Origin: Pterois miles
Taxonomy: Eukaryota > Chordata > Actinopteri > Perciformes > Scorpaenidae
Assembly: GCA_947000775.1 (NCBI GenBank)
Contig: CAMQGK010000567.1
Location: forward strand, 23,032,001 to 23,096,000
Length of the DNA: 64,000 bases
Direction: 5' to 3'
Part shown: positions 1 to 11,839 of the stretch, piece after piece
How positions within the stretch are numbered: position 1 is the stretch's first letter
Layout of the letters: the number at the start of each line of letters is the position of its first letter
Position numbers and translations under genes: made by a program
Notes under the pieces: generated by a model
Seen by the model: the letters and a program-made list of their open reading frames with translations, nothing else
Database searches by the model: none
Told to the model about the DNA's origin: nothing

Positions 1-16
1 ACTTGAGTTACACAAT

Positions 17-41
17 AAAAAAAAAAAAAAAAAAAAAAAAA
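17..41 (+). repeat. poly(A) tract, 25 nt
   Basis: Uninterrupted A run. No clear poly(A) signal or target duplication was seen upstream, so retroposon origin cannot be shown. Confidence 0.95.
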
Positions 42-236
42 CGAAGCAAGAAGCCAGTGCCACCACCCTGATCTTGCCTCACATACATGTGAACTACTGC
101 TACCTTTGTTTGATCAGTGGATGTACCATACACTGGTTGTTTATAGCAACTGTCAGCTCATAATAAGGCGGCACTGTGTGCGATCACATATTCTACTTGA
201 AAGAAGATTAAACAGGAAAAAAACAGTCATCCCTAC

Positions 237-301
237 CTGTTGAATCTCTGGAGGTCATGTTTCTATTACTCAGCCTCTTCTCTGCGCTCACCGGAGATCA
301 T
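237..301 (-). other. candidate exon with start codon (5'UTR plus first codons)
   Basis: On the minus strand a pyrimidine-rich acceptor (TTTATCTTTTTCAG) precedes 65 nt that end in AACAG|GTAGGG, a good donor. Every frame has a stop when read from the first base, so an internal coding exon is excluded. The AUG at 258-256 follows an in-frame UGA and stays open to the donor (M-T-S-R-D-S-T, then a split codon), as expected for a start-codon exon. A short upstream reading frame (M-I-S-G-E-R-R-E-E-A-E, stop) begins at the exon's first base. A promoter-like region on the same strand lies near 58.6 kb, which would make the upstream intron about 57 kb. The product is unknown because the next exon lies left of the window. 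A chance acceptor/donor pair is the main alternative. Confidence 0.3.
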
Positions 302-726
302 CTGAAAAAGATAAAGGATTAAAGGATTCAGAGAGGAGCTCATTGAAGAGTAAACATACAAGTTGCCAAAAAACCCTGAGAAATCAGATGTAATTTTGTC
401 CAGCTCTGCCTAAACTTGCTCCACCAAATATTTATTTTTCAACACTACAGTGAGAGAGCAATCAGTTTCTTCCTGTGTTTTCACAGGTATGATGACGTTA
501 CAGTGCAGTCGCTTCCAACCTTTCAGTCTCGAAATAAGTCTGAGGAATCATGAGATGATTAATAGGATAGGAAAATGGGGAAAAAAAACATGTATGCTAC
601 ACAAGATTTTTTTCTGACATTTCTCTCATTGTACTGGACAATTTTACCTCTCTGCGCCTCCTGAAAAATCACTCATACTCAATGCAACCAGTGATGATGT
701 GCCACACGTACACAGTGCTTCACTTT
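302..726. other. unique AT-rich noncoding stretch
   Basis: No coding, repeat or RNA signal recognised. Confidence 0.6.
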
Positions 727-1163
727 AAAAAGGACCTGCTTTTTCCCTTTCCTTTAGTGTATTGTGTAGTTTTTTGAGCATATAAAAGGACTGTAAAGTT
801 ACTACAGAAACACTGCTCCTGAACTGCCTCGCTTAAAGTCCCGCCTTTTCTTCCGTGATGTGGTGATGTCACCAAGTAACACACTTGCATAATACCTGCC
901 CAGCGGTTAGTTTGGCACACCTTCAAACGCAGTCTGAAGAGTTTGGGTCAGCTGACCAATCACAGCAGACTAGGCTTTTCAGAGGGGAAGGAGAATAAAC
1001 ACAGTGTTTCAGATGGGGGCTGAAAAAAGGTGCTGCAACATAGCCAGTATGAGGAAAAATAAAGCTTTTTTTTTTTTTTTTTTACATTAAAGCATGTAAA
1101 TATGTTCTAGTAGAAACCCAGAATACAAGTATGAAAATGCTGAAAATAAGCATTACAATAAAG
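727..1163. mobile_element. dispersed element family A, copy 1
   Basis: Shares blocks with 25151-25663 in the same orientation: an AAGGACCT-like left end, the 'cactgctcctgaactgcc' block, 'gtgatgtcaccaagtaacac', 'tgaccaatcacagcag', 'gcttttcagagg' and 'tgttctagtag'. A reverse-oriented third copy starts at 42098. It contains an 18 nt poly(T) run at 1066-1083. There is no coding capacity. I remember this as a common teleost non-autonomous DNA element, but the superfamily is not certain. Confidence 0.75.
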
Positions 1164-3209
1164 ACCAGATTTTGGCATATAGACATACTGTACGGCCAAA
1201 GTTACATAATCATGATCCTTGCAGAGCACAATAACGCACAAACTGCACACACAACTGCAAAAAGTGACAAAATGTTTGTTGGAGAAGGCCTGTGTTATTC
1301 AGGCTTAGGTTATCACTCAGACTGCCCTCATACTTGCCTTGAGACCTCAAAAAGAAAGAGGATTTCAAAACCAAAATAGGGAGTCTGGGGTCCTCCTGAA
1401 AAATTTGAGTTTCATAGACTTTGTTTCCCTCATTCTGGTGACTTTAAAAGAATGAAAATAACCAAATAATAACCACACTGTAACAACATTTTTTTTTGTT
1501 AAACTTTTGATTTTTCATTTAACTTCCACTTCCCATCTGGTGTGACCTTGCCGTGTGAATCTCTGGGACAAATACATGTCTTAGTACTCTCCTTCTCTCT
1601 TTCAATGAAGGTCCTTTCATACACAATGCGACAATGGTACTTCTGCGCTCAGAAACGCACTATTTCAAATGGTTTGTGCTGCGCCACGATGGCTTTTTGC
1701 TGCATTGAACAAAGCCCAACATGCACACTGTGGCGAGCGCAGCTTAAACATGAGCTCAAACTGCGCTGTGTCCCGAGCATACACTGCTAAGGATTATACA
1801 CACATTTTAGTTCCAGAAACAGGTTAAGATAACAAAAAGGAAAAAAGTGTGAAAAACTGCCAGAAATCGGGAGAGGGAAAGTCTTTTGGGAAAATCGGGA
1901 GGGTTGGCAAGTATGACTGCCCTGACTATCTAATTGCTGCATTATCTTTTAGGCCCTTGGTCAAACAGCCCTGGTTTTATAATGACATGACTCAAGACCT
2001 TTCCAGCACATTTAAAAAGCCGAACCTGGAGTCGCGACATGGATTTACATAAAACAGAGTGGGGTGATCTAAGGTTTCAGTGGAGCTCTGCAGTAGCTGG
2101 CAGGTTAGGAGACGGGAGGCAATCAAAGTGGCTTTTCCATCGTACCATTTGAAATGACGTGGTGTGTGCTAGTTGTATTTTATAAGGTTAACAGGTTCAG
2201 GTAGATATTGGATCAAGAAACTTAAGGTTTCTTCATACAGACGTGTTTAAGACCGAAGCTGTGCTCTCTGGACCGGTGACAGCTCCGATCCCTCTTCATC
2301 CACTCAGGGACAAAGGTGCACTCTGCTTCTGAGTTTCACTGTCCCAGACCTGTTACCTTGGCAACAAATGCACTGTTTCCAAGTGACACAAAGCCCGAAC
2401 TTAAGAACCTCCTTTCAGGTTGAAAGCTCCAAGAGTTGAGGGGAAAACAGCAATAACAGGACGGCGGGGAGAGAAACTGAATACCGGCAAATTGCTTCCC
2501 AGAGTTTCTGGAGGACATGGTAAAATGATTCTTTCTTTCCTCTCCCTTTTAAAATACCTTTCCCTGGCACCAGTAGCATAGGTAGTTGTGCTGGTCCCAT
2601 TTCTTTTATATCCCTTCTTATATTTCCATTTTTTTTTTCTATAGCTATCGTACTGAGCTAAGTGAGTTATCATGTAGACCAGCAGGCCGGAGCAGCATGT
2701 GGCTAGGCTAAGCCTCCAGATGAGGTAATGTTTAGAGGGTTGGCGAGCCAGGAGAAGGGTTGGTCAGGTCTTGATTAGCTCAGGGGTATGGGGCTCTCTC
2801 TCTCTCTAATATTGGACACCCCTTTGTGTGGTGAGATTACTGCCTTATGAAAAACTGCCCCTGCTGACACGCCTGATGGGATCAGAGCTTCCTGCCCAGT
2901 GCATCGTCCTGCTGCTTATGAGCTCTCTGCACATGGGAGAGAAAACACAAACACCGAGCGCACACTCGAACCTCTCAGAAACTCACGTTTTGTATCTACA
3001 CGGACACACCGACAAGCACGCAAACGTCACCACCTAGGGCTGTGATGTGATGACCACAACTGATGACCCCCAGATGGAAAACAACCTGTATTTATTAACG
3101 ACACACAAACACACGCTCGCTCGCTCGCTTTTACTGTTGTCGTCTCCTCCGGCCACTCTCCAATGAAAATCACATGATGGACCACGTCCAGCAGACAATC
3201 TCCACCCCG
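1164..3209. other. noncoding, no gene recognised
   Basis: Short reading frames here have no domain or codon signature. A small (CT)7 run lies at 2794-2807 and a short GCTC repeat near 3115-3128. Nothing else was recognised. Confidence 0.6.

Positions 3210-3239
<30 letters not shown>
3210..3239 (+). repeat. poly(A) tract, 30 nt
   Basis: Pure A run after a CCCCG block; it is the longest homopolymer in the window. Confidence 0.95.
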
Positions 3240-3242
<3 letters not shown>

Positions 3243-3702
3243 ACAAACAATGTTAAAAAACAGAGAGGATTCAGAGGCAAAGCTGCAAAGCTTTCAGGGG
3301 ATTTGATCCCAGCAGTCCTCTAAAAGAGGGCTGAGGCTATAGGATGATTTCAATTATTTGATATAATTTCTGATGGTCCATTAGTTCAAAATAAAGCTCT
3401 GATTATAAGAGATGTGTAAACAAAACAAAACCTGCATCAGAGTCTAAAGCAGAGCTGTTCTTTTTTCCAGATGTGTAATCGACTGTTAATTAGCAGTGGC
3501 CTTACTTTCATGTAACCTTTTTTCCCCCAAATAAATCTCATTTAAAACCAAGAACAACGGAATAAACGCAGCATTCTGGTGTGTTCAACCGCACAGCAAA
3601 CTTCAACACCTTGCTATTTCTACTGTTTAGGAGCCTGCACTAACAAATGCTCACATTTCTGCAGTGCAATTTGTGAAGGCAAATAAATACTTGTGAATGC
3701 GT

Positions 3703-3703
<1 letters not shown>
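3240..3703. other. noncoding, nothing recognised
   Basis: AT-rich sequence without coding, RNA or transposon signatures. Confidence 0.6.
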
Positions 3704-3740
<37 letters not shown>

Positions 3741-3744
3741 ACAC

Positions 3745-3812
<68 letters not shown>
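3704..3812. repeat. (CA)n microsatellite, interrupted, about 109 nt
   Basis: CA dinucleotide array with two small interruptions (CC at 3739-3740 and a G near 3749). It produces artefactual His-Thr and Cys-Val reading frames on both strands. Confidence 0.97.
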
Positions 3813-3815
<3 letters not shown>

Positions 3816-3962
3816 CTAGGGACACTGGCACAACCTTGCGCCAGTGGTCCTTTAAACCAGTCATGTGAAACGACCCGTTCATTTCTGCAAATCAGATTAC
3901 ATCTTCGAGCTGAGGTCTGCAAGTCCACACACACATCCAAAGCTCGGGGCTCAGGTCCACTC

Positions 3963-3963
<1 letters not shown>

Positions 3964-4038
<75 letters not shown>
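3964..4038. repeat. (CA)n microsatellite, about 75 nt
   Basis: Uninterrupted CA array about 150 bp from the previous one, with unrelated unique sequence between them. Confidence 0.97.
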
Positions 4039-4039
<1 letters not shown>

Positions 4040-5935
4040 CTTAATCAGATTCTGTCCCACAAACTTTCTCGTCTTTGTGAATGTACACAAAGTATCAGCC
4101 AGGCCCGGAAACACTGGCTCTAAATGTGCATATAAGCTTACAGGATACAGCGCAGCACATATGGACTCAAATGCGTGTAGCTAAGGCCGTAGATTCCCTC
4201 GAATAAGAACAAAACAAAACAATTTCATTGTCAAGGAAAATCATAGAGGGCTGCGATAAGCCTCCTTTCAGCGGTGCTCGACTGCTGTTTGGCAGCTCCG
4301 CTGTGGAATGAGCACATGTGGAAACATGTTTATAGTGTGTTTGGCAGGAATGCAAATGATAGATGATTCGCAAATGATTCGAGTCCTATTCAGGTTACCA
4401 AGCGCTGATGTGTTAAAACGGGAAAATCACACTACTTTCTTCTGCTTAAATTAGTGTCAAATTTTCCCAGGTGGCTGGTTTTATAGCATTTTTTTGTAAT
4501 TATTCAGTTGAGTTAGCAGATAAATAAGTACATGAATGATTGAATAAGCACAGTACGATTGATAAGACATGGGGAGCGTTCAGCTACTTTCATACTGTTT
4601 ACTGATCGCTTTTGATAACTCTGCACATTTTATCTCCAGTGATCAGATTTGCAGCTATCTGAGTCTTTCTGTTGAACTCACAATGTAAAAGAAGCTGGTT
4701 GGCTGGCTGCTGGTGGACTGGTCGGCTTAATTAAAGCCAGACAGTTGGAGGAAGTACAAGTCTCTGTCCCTACAGGATCTACATTAAGTCTCCACTCTGC
4801 TAATCAGAAAGCCCTTCAACTACATCAGCATGTCCCTCTGGCCCGACCAACAACCAAACCTCATTTGTCTTCGCAACTTTTTAGGGAAACTTCCCTATCG
4901 AGTCTGGAAAATCAATCACCGCAGTCTCGGCGCTCATCATAACATCCTAAACAGATCAGATGCGTGGCTGATTGTCTGTGATCCTGTTGCCCTTGGTGCC
5001 GTGGAGGTCAGAGGGTGGGAAGCTGTGGGTGGCAGGAAGCTGAGACAGTTGTGCCGACAATGGGGTGTCAGGACTCTGTCAAGTTCAACTCAAGCGGGTC
5101 GAATCTCTCTGCGCAGTGACATCTGAGAAGTTTAGCGATGGAGACCGGCAGCGAGGAGAGGGGGCTGGGCCCTGGGTTCGATTGCACTGGATGGTCAGAT
5201 AAAGTGACAGGAAAGGGCAGACTGGGGCAGGGCAACAGGGGGAGCTGGTTTGGGCTACTGTTACACCAGGAAGAGCTCACTCATCCCTCAGATCACCTGC
5301 CACACCTGTGGAGGCCACAGTCTCATTCAGTGGAGTGGGGAACTGGTCACCAGAGCCTCAGTTTGCACTCAGTGTAAAAGGATGTAGTGTCACTTCTACA
5401 GCAACTGTGTACAATTAATCCTTGTACTGCTTGTTTTTACACATTTTGTGCAAGGAAATACAAATATGCATCTACTTAACATTAAATCAAACCACACCAA
5501 GTTTTTCGATTTGGAACATTCTAGGCAGCCATTGGTTTTCCATTAATTTCAGAGCAGAAACACAATTTACAAAGTGACTTGCAACATGCTTGACAGAGTA
5601 ATTCATCAAAGTAAAATTTTCAACATTTTTTTGTTAGAGCTGCATTGTTATGTGAAAAGTCTCTTAGGTGCCTTCAAGGGCATCTGAGGTTTGGAAAGTT
5701 GCTTCTCAACAACAACCTTCTAATGCAAAAAAATGACCAGATGTGGTTTAACGATTGAACACAGCGCTGTCAGCTGCTAAGTAAAGTCCTGAGTCTGCAG
5801 GCTATACAGCTGCAGTACCATGTGACAATGGCAATACCAAGACAAGCAGGTTGGTTCAAGTCTCTGGAAGCTGATTTTAAACTCTAGTTGAATGAGTGAA
5901 AACCAACAGCATTTGCTGGTTACAGCATCTAAACA
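4039..5935. other. noncoding, no gene recognised
   Basis: Overlapping short reading frames at 4745-5377 lack splice signals, conserved motifs or consistent codon choice. The region 4900-5380 is GC-richer than its surroundings but has no recognisable feature. Confidence 0.55.
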
Positions 5936-6877
5936 AGGGTTGTCAAGGTTAACGTGATAATAATGCAAATTCGTTTTAACACCACTAATTTCTTCAACGC
6001 ATTAATGCAGCTTGCAATCTTGGAGGTTGTAGCAGGCTCAGTGTTTAACTGAAGATACTAGCATCATATGAAACTAGAAAACATAAGAAATCCACTGGTG
6101 CAGACCATGTCATACTAGCATGTCATGAAGGAGCTTAATGCTTAACGCTCCAAACTTTGGCAAGGAAAAACGGTCATGGCCATTTTCAAAGGGGTCCCTT
6201 GACCTCTGAGCTCATGATATGTGAATGAAAATGGGTTCAGTGGGTACCCACCAGTGACAGCTGTTGTTACCTGTTGGGCTACAGTTTGTCATGTTATGAT
6301 TTGAGCATATTTATTATGCTAAATGCAGTACCTGTGGGGGTTTCTGGACAATATCTGTCATTGTTTTGTGTTGTTAATTGATTTTCAGTAGTAAGTATAT
6401 ACATACATTTGTATAAAGCAGCATATTTTCCCACTCCCATGTTGATAAGAGTATTAAATACCTGACAGATCTCGTACTGTCCTGTATTGCATTGTGTTTT
6501 CATCCACCAGGATTTCAGTTTCCTGTCCTTTGAAGCCTTCCTCGACCGCACTTGGTCTTAGTTCCACGGGCTCTTTCTGGACCATTTCAGATCCTCAATC
6601 CACTTGTGAACATGTCAGTCATTTTATGGATGGACATGTTGACAGTTTGTTTGGTTTATTTTGTTCAATTCTGTCATGTCTATTTGTCTGCTTTTGTTTT
6701 TTTGTATTATAAAATGTGAAAATCTTCATAAATAAAATGTGTAAAAAAAAAAAAAAAAAAAAAAAGACTTGACAAATCTCCCTTTAAGGTACATTTTGAA
6801 CAGATAAAATTACCTAAAAACTATGGACAATTATGCAATTAATCATGCTTTAATATTTTAATTAATTGACAGCTCTA
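5936..6877. mobile_element. dispersed element family E, copy 1 (interrupted)
   Basis: The left end (AGGGTTGTCAAGGTTAACG) and right end (TTGACAGCTCTA) form the diverged terminal inverted repeats of a common teleost repeat. Internal blocks 'actagcatcatatgaaac', 'gtgaatgaaaatgggtt', 'gacagctgttgtt' and 'atctgtcattgttttgtg' are shared with 47480-48095. It is split by a poly(A)-tailed insertion at 6474-6765; the sequence resumes afterwards with 'gacttgacaaatctccctt'. It has no coding capacity. Confidence 0.8.
6474..6765 (+). mobile_element. retroposed poly(A)-tailed insert inside element E1
   Basis: About 292 nt ending in AATAAA (6731-6736) and a 23 nt poly(A) tail (6743-6765). It is flanked by 13 nt direct repeats, cctgacagatctc (6461-6473) and cttgacaaatctc (6768-6780), which match at 11 of 13 positions and behave as a decayed target-site duplication. 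The host element continues on either side. The signal-tail-duplication set is characteristic of LINE-driven retroposition of an mRNA or a 5'-truncated LINE. The insert has a 72-codon frame (6494-6712), but I recognise no protein. It may be mostly 3'UTR. The source gene is unknown. Confidence 0.75.
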
Positions 6878-8433
6878 ATTTACAGCATAAACTTTTGTAG
6901 TCATTTTCTGCTTTAAATCATTGTAAAATAAACATTGTGCGGAGTGTAATCTCATCCTTATTTATGACATTTATATGAGCTAAACAAGTGACTGATACAT
7001 AGATAAAAATGAAAAAAAAAAAACCAAAAAACTACTGGCCTAGTACTAACCGGATATGAAAATACTGTGATGTAATTCGAGAAACATATGGTCAGTCCTA
7101 CAGCACACATTCCTGACAACACACACCGGTAAAATAAACCACGATGTATTATCTTCATCTGGAGTGCATTTCCTGTCCTCCGTGTTGGCATATGTCCACT
7201 ACTTGCTGTTTTACACCACTGCATCTCTCTGTTGTAGCTCCCTGTCTGCACACAAACAACTGGAAATAAAACACAACTTTAGGGACCAGGACCATGACCT
7301 TAGACTTCTGTTCTGGGTGTTAAAAATATAAAGCGATGAGATGATACTCTTGACATCTGGAAAAATCCTCTATGGTGGATTATGTTGGTTTAGGGTATAA
7401 TTTTGACAAGCACAGTTCCCAGTTTTGCTCAGTTCTCTCACTGAGAAGTTGCGATCATCTGCATCCTACACTGACCCAAAACTCGTTTGGAATGGAAATT
7501 TAAGAGGATAATAAAGTTACACCACGCAGTGCTTTAATAAGACAAATTAGACAGATCAACCCTCCTCTCTTGGTGAACATATGTTGGGAAAAAAAAACTA
7601 ATCTGTGTGTCAAATTTTACAAGATGAGACGTGAGGAGGAGGAAGCAACATTGATGGAACAAAGAAAAATGATCTTCTATCACCTTTTTAACCCAGCAGA
7701 GGCAGTGGTCACAGGAGCTGTGAAATGTTAGTTTTAGAGTGAAAGTAAACAGCCTCTCCCATGGTGGGCCTGTACCCTACACAGAGTAAGCACATGTTTC
7801 CCATTGTGGTTAAAAGGGAAGGGGATTAAAGTGTACTGCAGCCGGAGCCACAGCCATACACCCCATGGTGGGATCACAGTGCTCTCAGGTCTTTCACTAC
7901 TGCTGATGCAGCCCAGTTGGAAGTGGCTGGTGTTGTAGGTTGAAGCCATGGCCAGAACTATCACACGGACTAGTCCGGATCCTCTAGAGCCCAAAATATG
8001 AGGCCGTTCTTTGGGGCTAACATGCTACCATGTTGACAGAGCAGCCTGACTGAGGCTGGCAGACACTCACACAAACACAGGCAAGGTAGGGATAATGAAG
8101 AGGTGTTGAAACCGAGCGGATTTTTCTTTTCAGGGGCCTGATGAAAAAGAGATCACCTTCAAAACTCATATTAAAGACAGAAACAGAGGTGGAGAAAAAA
8201 GAAAGAAAAAAAGCAGAAAAAACAGGGTAATGGTCATCGGTTCTGGCTGTCAACTATGGGGTTTCCACCCCAGGGCATCAGGGTCAAATAGGCCACATTC
8301 AGGTACCACAGGGGGACAGTTAAGGCAGGAGACTGTGACTGACTGTGCAGCCAATTAAAGGACACTTTAAAAAAGGTAAATAGTGCAAGGGACATTGAGG
8401 AAGATATGCATAGTGGAGCATAACTGCACTTAC
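6878..8433. other. noncoding, no gene recognised
   Basis: Short frames at 6958-8253 show no domain or splice support. No repeat family recognised. Confidence 0.55.
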
Positions 8434-8524
8434 CAAAAACCTGCCAATTAACCAACACCCCATGAAGCTCAGCTGTGACTGCTTCAGCTGGACGGCTTCC
8501 ATGTGCAGCGAGTAAAAACACTTT
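8434..8524 (-). CDS. candidate internal exon, unknown protein
   Basis: On the minus strand a long pyrimidine-rich tract (ccctccctctacattc...) and CACAG acceptor are followed by 91 nt ending in TTTTTG|GTAAGTG, a consensus donor. Frame 0 is open throughout and reads K-V-F-L-L-A-A-H-G-S-R-P-A-E-A-V-T-A-E-L and on to L-V-N-W-Q-V-F. Frame +1 is also open, so openness alone is weak evidence at this length. No family was recognised. It is on the same strand as the promoter-like region at 58.6 kb and the start-codon exon candidate at 237-301, so it could be an alternative upstream exon. A chance splice-site pair is the alternative. Confidence 0.22.
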
Positions 8525-8719
8525 CTGTGCAGCGGGTAACAAAGAATGTAGAGGGAGGGTTGGATGCTGTTTTAAGAGTTTGGTTCAATTCAAAAATCAG
8601 GCTCAAGTTATAACTTGACTGCCTATAGACTAGTCTAAAGTTTTGACCTGAAAAAAAAAAAACAACAACACATAAGACAGTGTTCTGCAGGCCTTGCATA
8701 CCACCACACTTTGAGTATT

Positions 8720-9540
8720 TAAAGGGTAACTTAACTATTTTTAAACACGGGCCATATTTTCCCATGTTTTTGTGTCTAATTGGCTCATAGGAACAACAAT
8801 TTTTGAAACTGGTCCAGTATTGAGGGAGAGCACCGTAGAATGCAGCTGCTTACAGGCTGCAATACGGTACAAATGGGGCAAGCTGGCACCGCCATTTACA
8901 TCCACTAGAAGTGCTTGTTTTTGCCATGACAGGCCCTGATTGTTATTGTAAGCGTCTGACATTATGGAAAGAGTCTCGTTCAAGAAGAAGTATTGTTGTA
9001 AATCTCGCGAGGTTACGCAACGGTGGAAGAAAACGGTGGTTGGAGTAGTGGTGGAAACACTGTGAGTGGCAGCATGGCAATTTTTAGTATATTTAGATGA
9101 TTTTGACGATATGGATCAAATCTTTGATGGCTGCATGCATATTTTTTTGAGCCAGATTATACGGATATTCAGATTTCACAAAGAGACTTCTCCTTGACTT
9201 GGACATGATAACAAGCAGACCGGATCAAGCTTAAGGTAAAAAAAAAAAAAAAAAAAAAAAAAAGTGTTATTTCTCTGTAGGATCATTTCCATAATGTCGT
9301 CAGACACTTATATTAACAACATGAGCCTTTCAGTGGCAAAAACAAGCACTTCTAGTTGACGTAACGTTACACCGATGCTGCTAATTGCCCCCACAGCTTG
9401 TTTCTCAGCTGCCAATTACAGTGTTCTCCCTCAACACTGGACCACTTTCAAAATTTGTTGTCCCCAATCCCAATTGTCAGTTAGATGCACAAATGCAGGA
9501 AAATAGTGTCCAGGTTGAAAATTACCAAAGTTATCCTTTA
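8720..9540. mobile_element. foldback DNA element F (about 820 bp)
   Basis: The ends are inverted repeats TAAAGGGTAACTT (left) and, read inward from the right, TAAAGGATAACTT. The arms are roughly 255 bp (8720-8975 and 9278-9540) and pair along most of their length. Examples are 'tggtccagt' with 'gagggaga' and 'actagaagtgcttgtttttgcca' in the left arm, whose reverse complements occur in order in the right arm. The non-palindromic centre (8976-9277) ends with a 26 nt poly(A). No transposase is encoded, so it is a non-autonomous element. Confidence 0.8.
9238..9263 (+). repeat. poly(A) tract, 26 nt, inside foldback element F
   Basis: Pure A run between the central part and the right arm of the element. 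Confidence 0.95.
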
Positions 9541-9603
9541 ACTATTGGGCCTATGAAAGACAAGCTCTTCTTCATGATGTAAAACTATCACCATGGGTTG
9601 GTA

Positions 9604-9990
9604 AGATAGAATAAAATATAGCTTTCTTGTCCACCAGGGTGGGAATTTGAGACAAGCGGTTATTAAAACAAACACATAGACAAGGTCATTTGCATAAATC
9701 TTCTAAGTCACATTGTTAAGGATATTGATGGCTCTTGGGATGAAGGACTTCTTAAATGCATTTTAGTAGTCAGAGGGACTCTATAGCACCTCCTGGAGCT
9801 CAAGAGCTCAAAGCTGAAGAGAGGACTGGAGCCCTACCAGGATTCTCCACACTTTCTTCCTTCTTGATTTGCAAATTGCTAATGGAGACTCGTTACTCAC
9901 CCTGGATGTGTCCTAAATGACCACAAACTTGAGTCTGCTTTTCCCCAAATCATGTCTAAGTACACTTTGCTCTTCCAGTGAGATGTGATT
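9604..9990 (-). mobile_element. LINE 3' end, frameshifted ORF2 remnant plus 3'UTR
   Basis: Read on the minus strand, codons from about 9811 down to 9715 give F-E-L-L-S-S-R-R-C-Y-R-V-P-L-T-T-K and then, after a one-base shift, N-A-F-K-K-S-F-I-P-R-A-I-N-I-L-N. The Y-R-V-P and S-F-I-P-R-A-I motifs are typical of the C-terminus of teleost LINE ORF2 proteins. The 3' end reads 'ggtggacaagaaagctata' and a TTCTA-like tail, which is how such LINEs end. It is 5'-truncated and dead. The clade (L2/Rex-like) is not resolved. Confidence 0.75.
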
Positions 9991-10831
9991 GTCACCCAGA
10001 TAACTTTAAGTCAAGTATTCAAATTAGTTATGAAGTCTCATTCTTAGCCTCTTGGCCTCAGCGCCCACAAACATAAACACAGATGATTACACATCTATGT
10101 CATGAATGTGTCTGTCATGCGCCGGCGTATCTTCTTCCGAGCAGGGATTTTACACAGGACCGACAGTAAGTGTTGGAGTGGATTTGCAGGACTTCTTCGC
10201 CCACAAAAACACTGTGGGTGAAAGAGTACGGCATGTTAATGTGCATGTGCGTGGTTGTGTTTTGAAACTGGAAACAGATTTATGTAGTGTTAGGGATCAG
10301 CTCTTTAAAGGTCAGACTGAGCAAGTTAGGTCTGCTTAGTAAAGCCTGGTCCCTCTCTGATCCAGGTGACTCTCGGCCAATAGTTTCACAACACATGGGA
10401 CAGACACGTAAGCAGCTCTCTGACCACTTTCTCCTCCTTCATTACATCAGTGATTTCCCATTTCCAATGACGACACGCTGACATTCAGCATCTTTGATTA
10501 ATTAGTTCCTACAGGGATATTTTTTGCGTGTGTTTCCGTTTGAAGAAAAATAAATGTCAAAAAACACTTTCTGGAGCACTGGATTTTTAGATCTGAACAC
10601 GCCTCCAGCCGCGAGCACGGCCACAGAGCAAGATGCCCTGGCATGGGATAAAATAGCAGCCACAGTTTTCCTATTGACACTGATCACAGCGTTACATGGG
10701 ACGGAGTTAGAGGGGATATCTGTCAAACTCCCTTGATTACAAACATCCTTCAGCGACACATGTGAAATGGCACACACATTTACACACACATTCATGCATC
10801 GACGCGCAGGCCTAGAAGCACGCTATCGCAT

Positions 10832-10835
<4 letters not shown>
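9991..10835. other. noncoding, possible conserved patch near 10,440-10,560
   Basis: No gene recognised. The segment 10440-10560 contains TAAT-type motifs (gattaattag) in otherwise balanced sequence, but evidence for conservation is lacking. Confidence 0.45.

Positions 10836-10862
<27 letters not shown>
10836..10862. repeat. (GT)n microsatellite
   Basis: About 13 GT units flanked by tgcac and tgcatgca. Confidence 0.95.
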
Positions 10863-11282
10863 CATGCATACTGTCCATGCACAACACGCAAAACTCCCAC
10901 GTAAATTCCAAGGACTGCAACGGTGGAAAAAGGTGGGATGAGGAACACATCAAGGCTAATCCGGCCAGGGATTAGGAGCGGGCAAATATCACCAATAATA
11001 AACAAATGACTAACATTCCCGGTCTGTGTGGTTAACAGCCCGGGGCTGCAGCTAACCCAGCAGGGTCTGGATCCAATCCCGGCTGTTTATCAGTGCGAGT
11101 AGAAGCAAACACTCCAGGGACAAACCCAGTATGGTGAACAGAGGAGTCCAACCAATCACTCCTCCCACTTTGATTTACAGCTCAGACCTCAGAGTCCTCA
11201 GCTTTATATTCAGACCAAAATGGCCATTTTGTTACCACTACATTATTCACTATGACACTGTCTTCCTGTTATAATCTGTGGG
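10863..11282. other. noncoding, nothing recognised
   Basis: Mixed-composition sequence with no coding or repeat signature. Confidence 0.6.
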
Positions 11283-11638
11283 GTGACTATTTGATTTGTC
11301 CTAGCCAATCTCCCGTGACTGACACATATCCAACTACTTCTAACGTCATTTTCAGTTGACACTGAGGCTGAGTTAGCCAGCGTACAGTTAACATAAAGCA
11401 AGCAAGTCTGAAGATATTATGACAGTACAAATAGCAGAGCTGTCCTTGAATGAAAAAAATCATAGTCAACTAACACTCTTGCTGAGTTTCTCCACATTCA
11501 AACCACTTTAAATCTTGTGTTTACCAGAGATGTGCTCATATGTTTCTTGGAAATAAGTCATTCAAAGTGAAAAAAGCAGAAAAATCAACTAATTGACTTA
11601 GTCGACAAAGACCAAAACAACCGATTAGCCCTAACATA
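11283..11638 (-). mobile_element. probable dispersed repeat L (decayed)
   Basis: On the minus strand it starts 'gttagggctaatcggttgttttggtc' in two joined blocks and continues with 'gatttatttccaagaaac'-like and 'gagcacatctctgg' blocks that I remember from a common teleost repeat carrying GTCGACTAA motifs. There is only one copy in the window, so the assignment rests on memory. Confidence 0.4.
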
Positions 11639-11839
11639 CAGATCACATGTTGTTTATGCAGAGTTAAAACACTCTTGTCTTGCTTTGGGAAAATATACCG
11701 CTCATTCTTTTTCAATAAATGTTTTATTATATTGAATTAATTAGACGATTATATGCAGTTAAATATATTGTGAGCAGTGATTTAGAACAGTGATCAAGTT
11801 AAATCAACTGGCTTCTTAGACTGATTAGACCACTTAGAC

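Noticed and set aside
3620..4184. Reading frames of 163-164 codons on both strands
   Set aside because: They are translations of CA arrays (His-Thr and Cys-Val runs) without splice or family support.
4745..5377. Overlapping frames in GC-richer DNA
   Set aside because: Several frames on both strands are equally open; no domain, start context or splice evidence.
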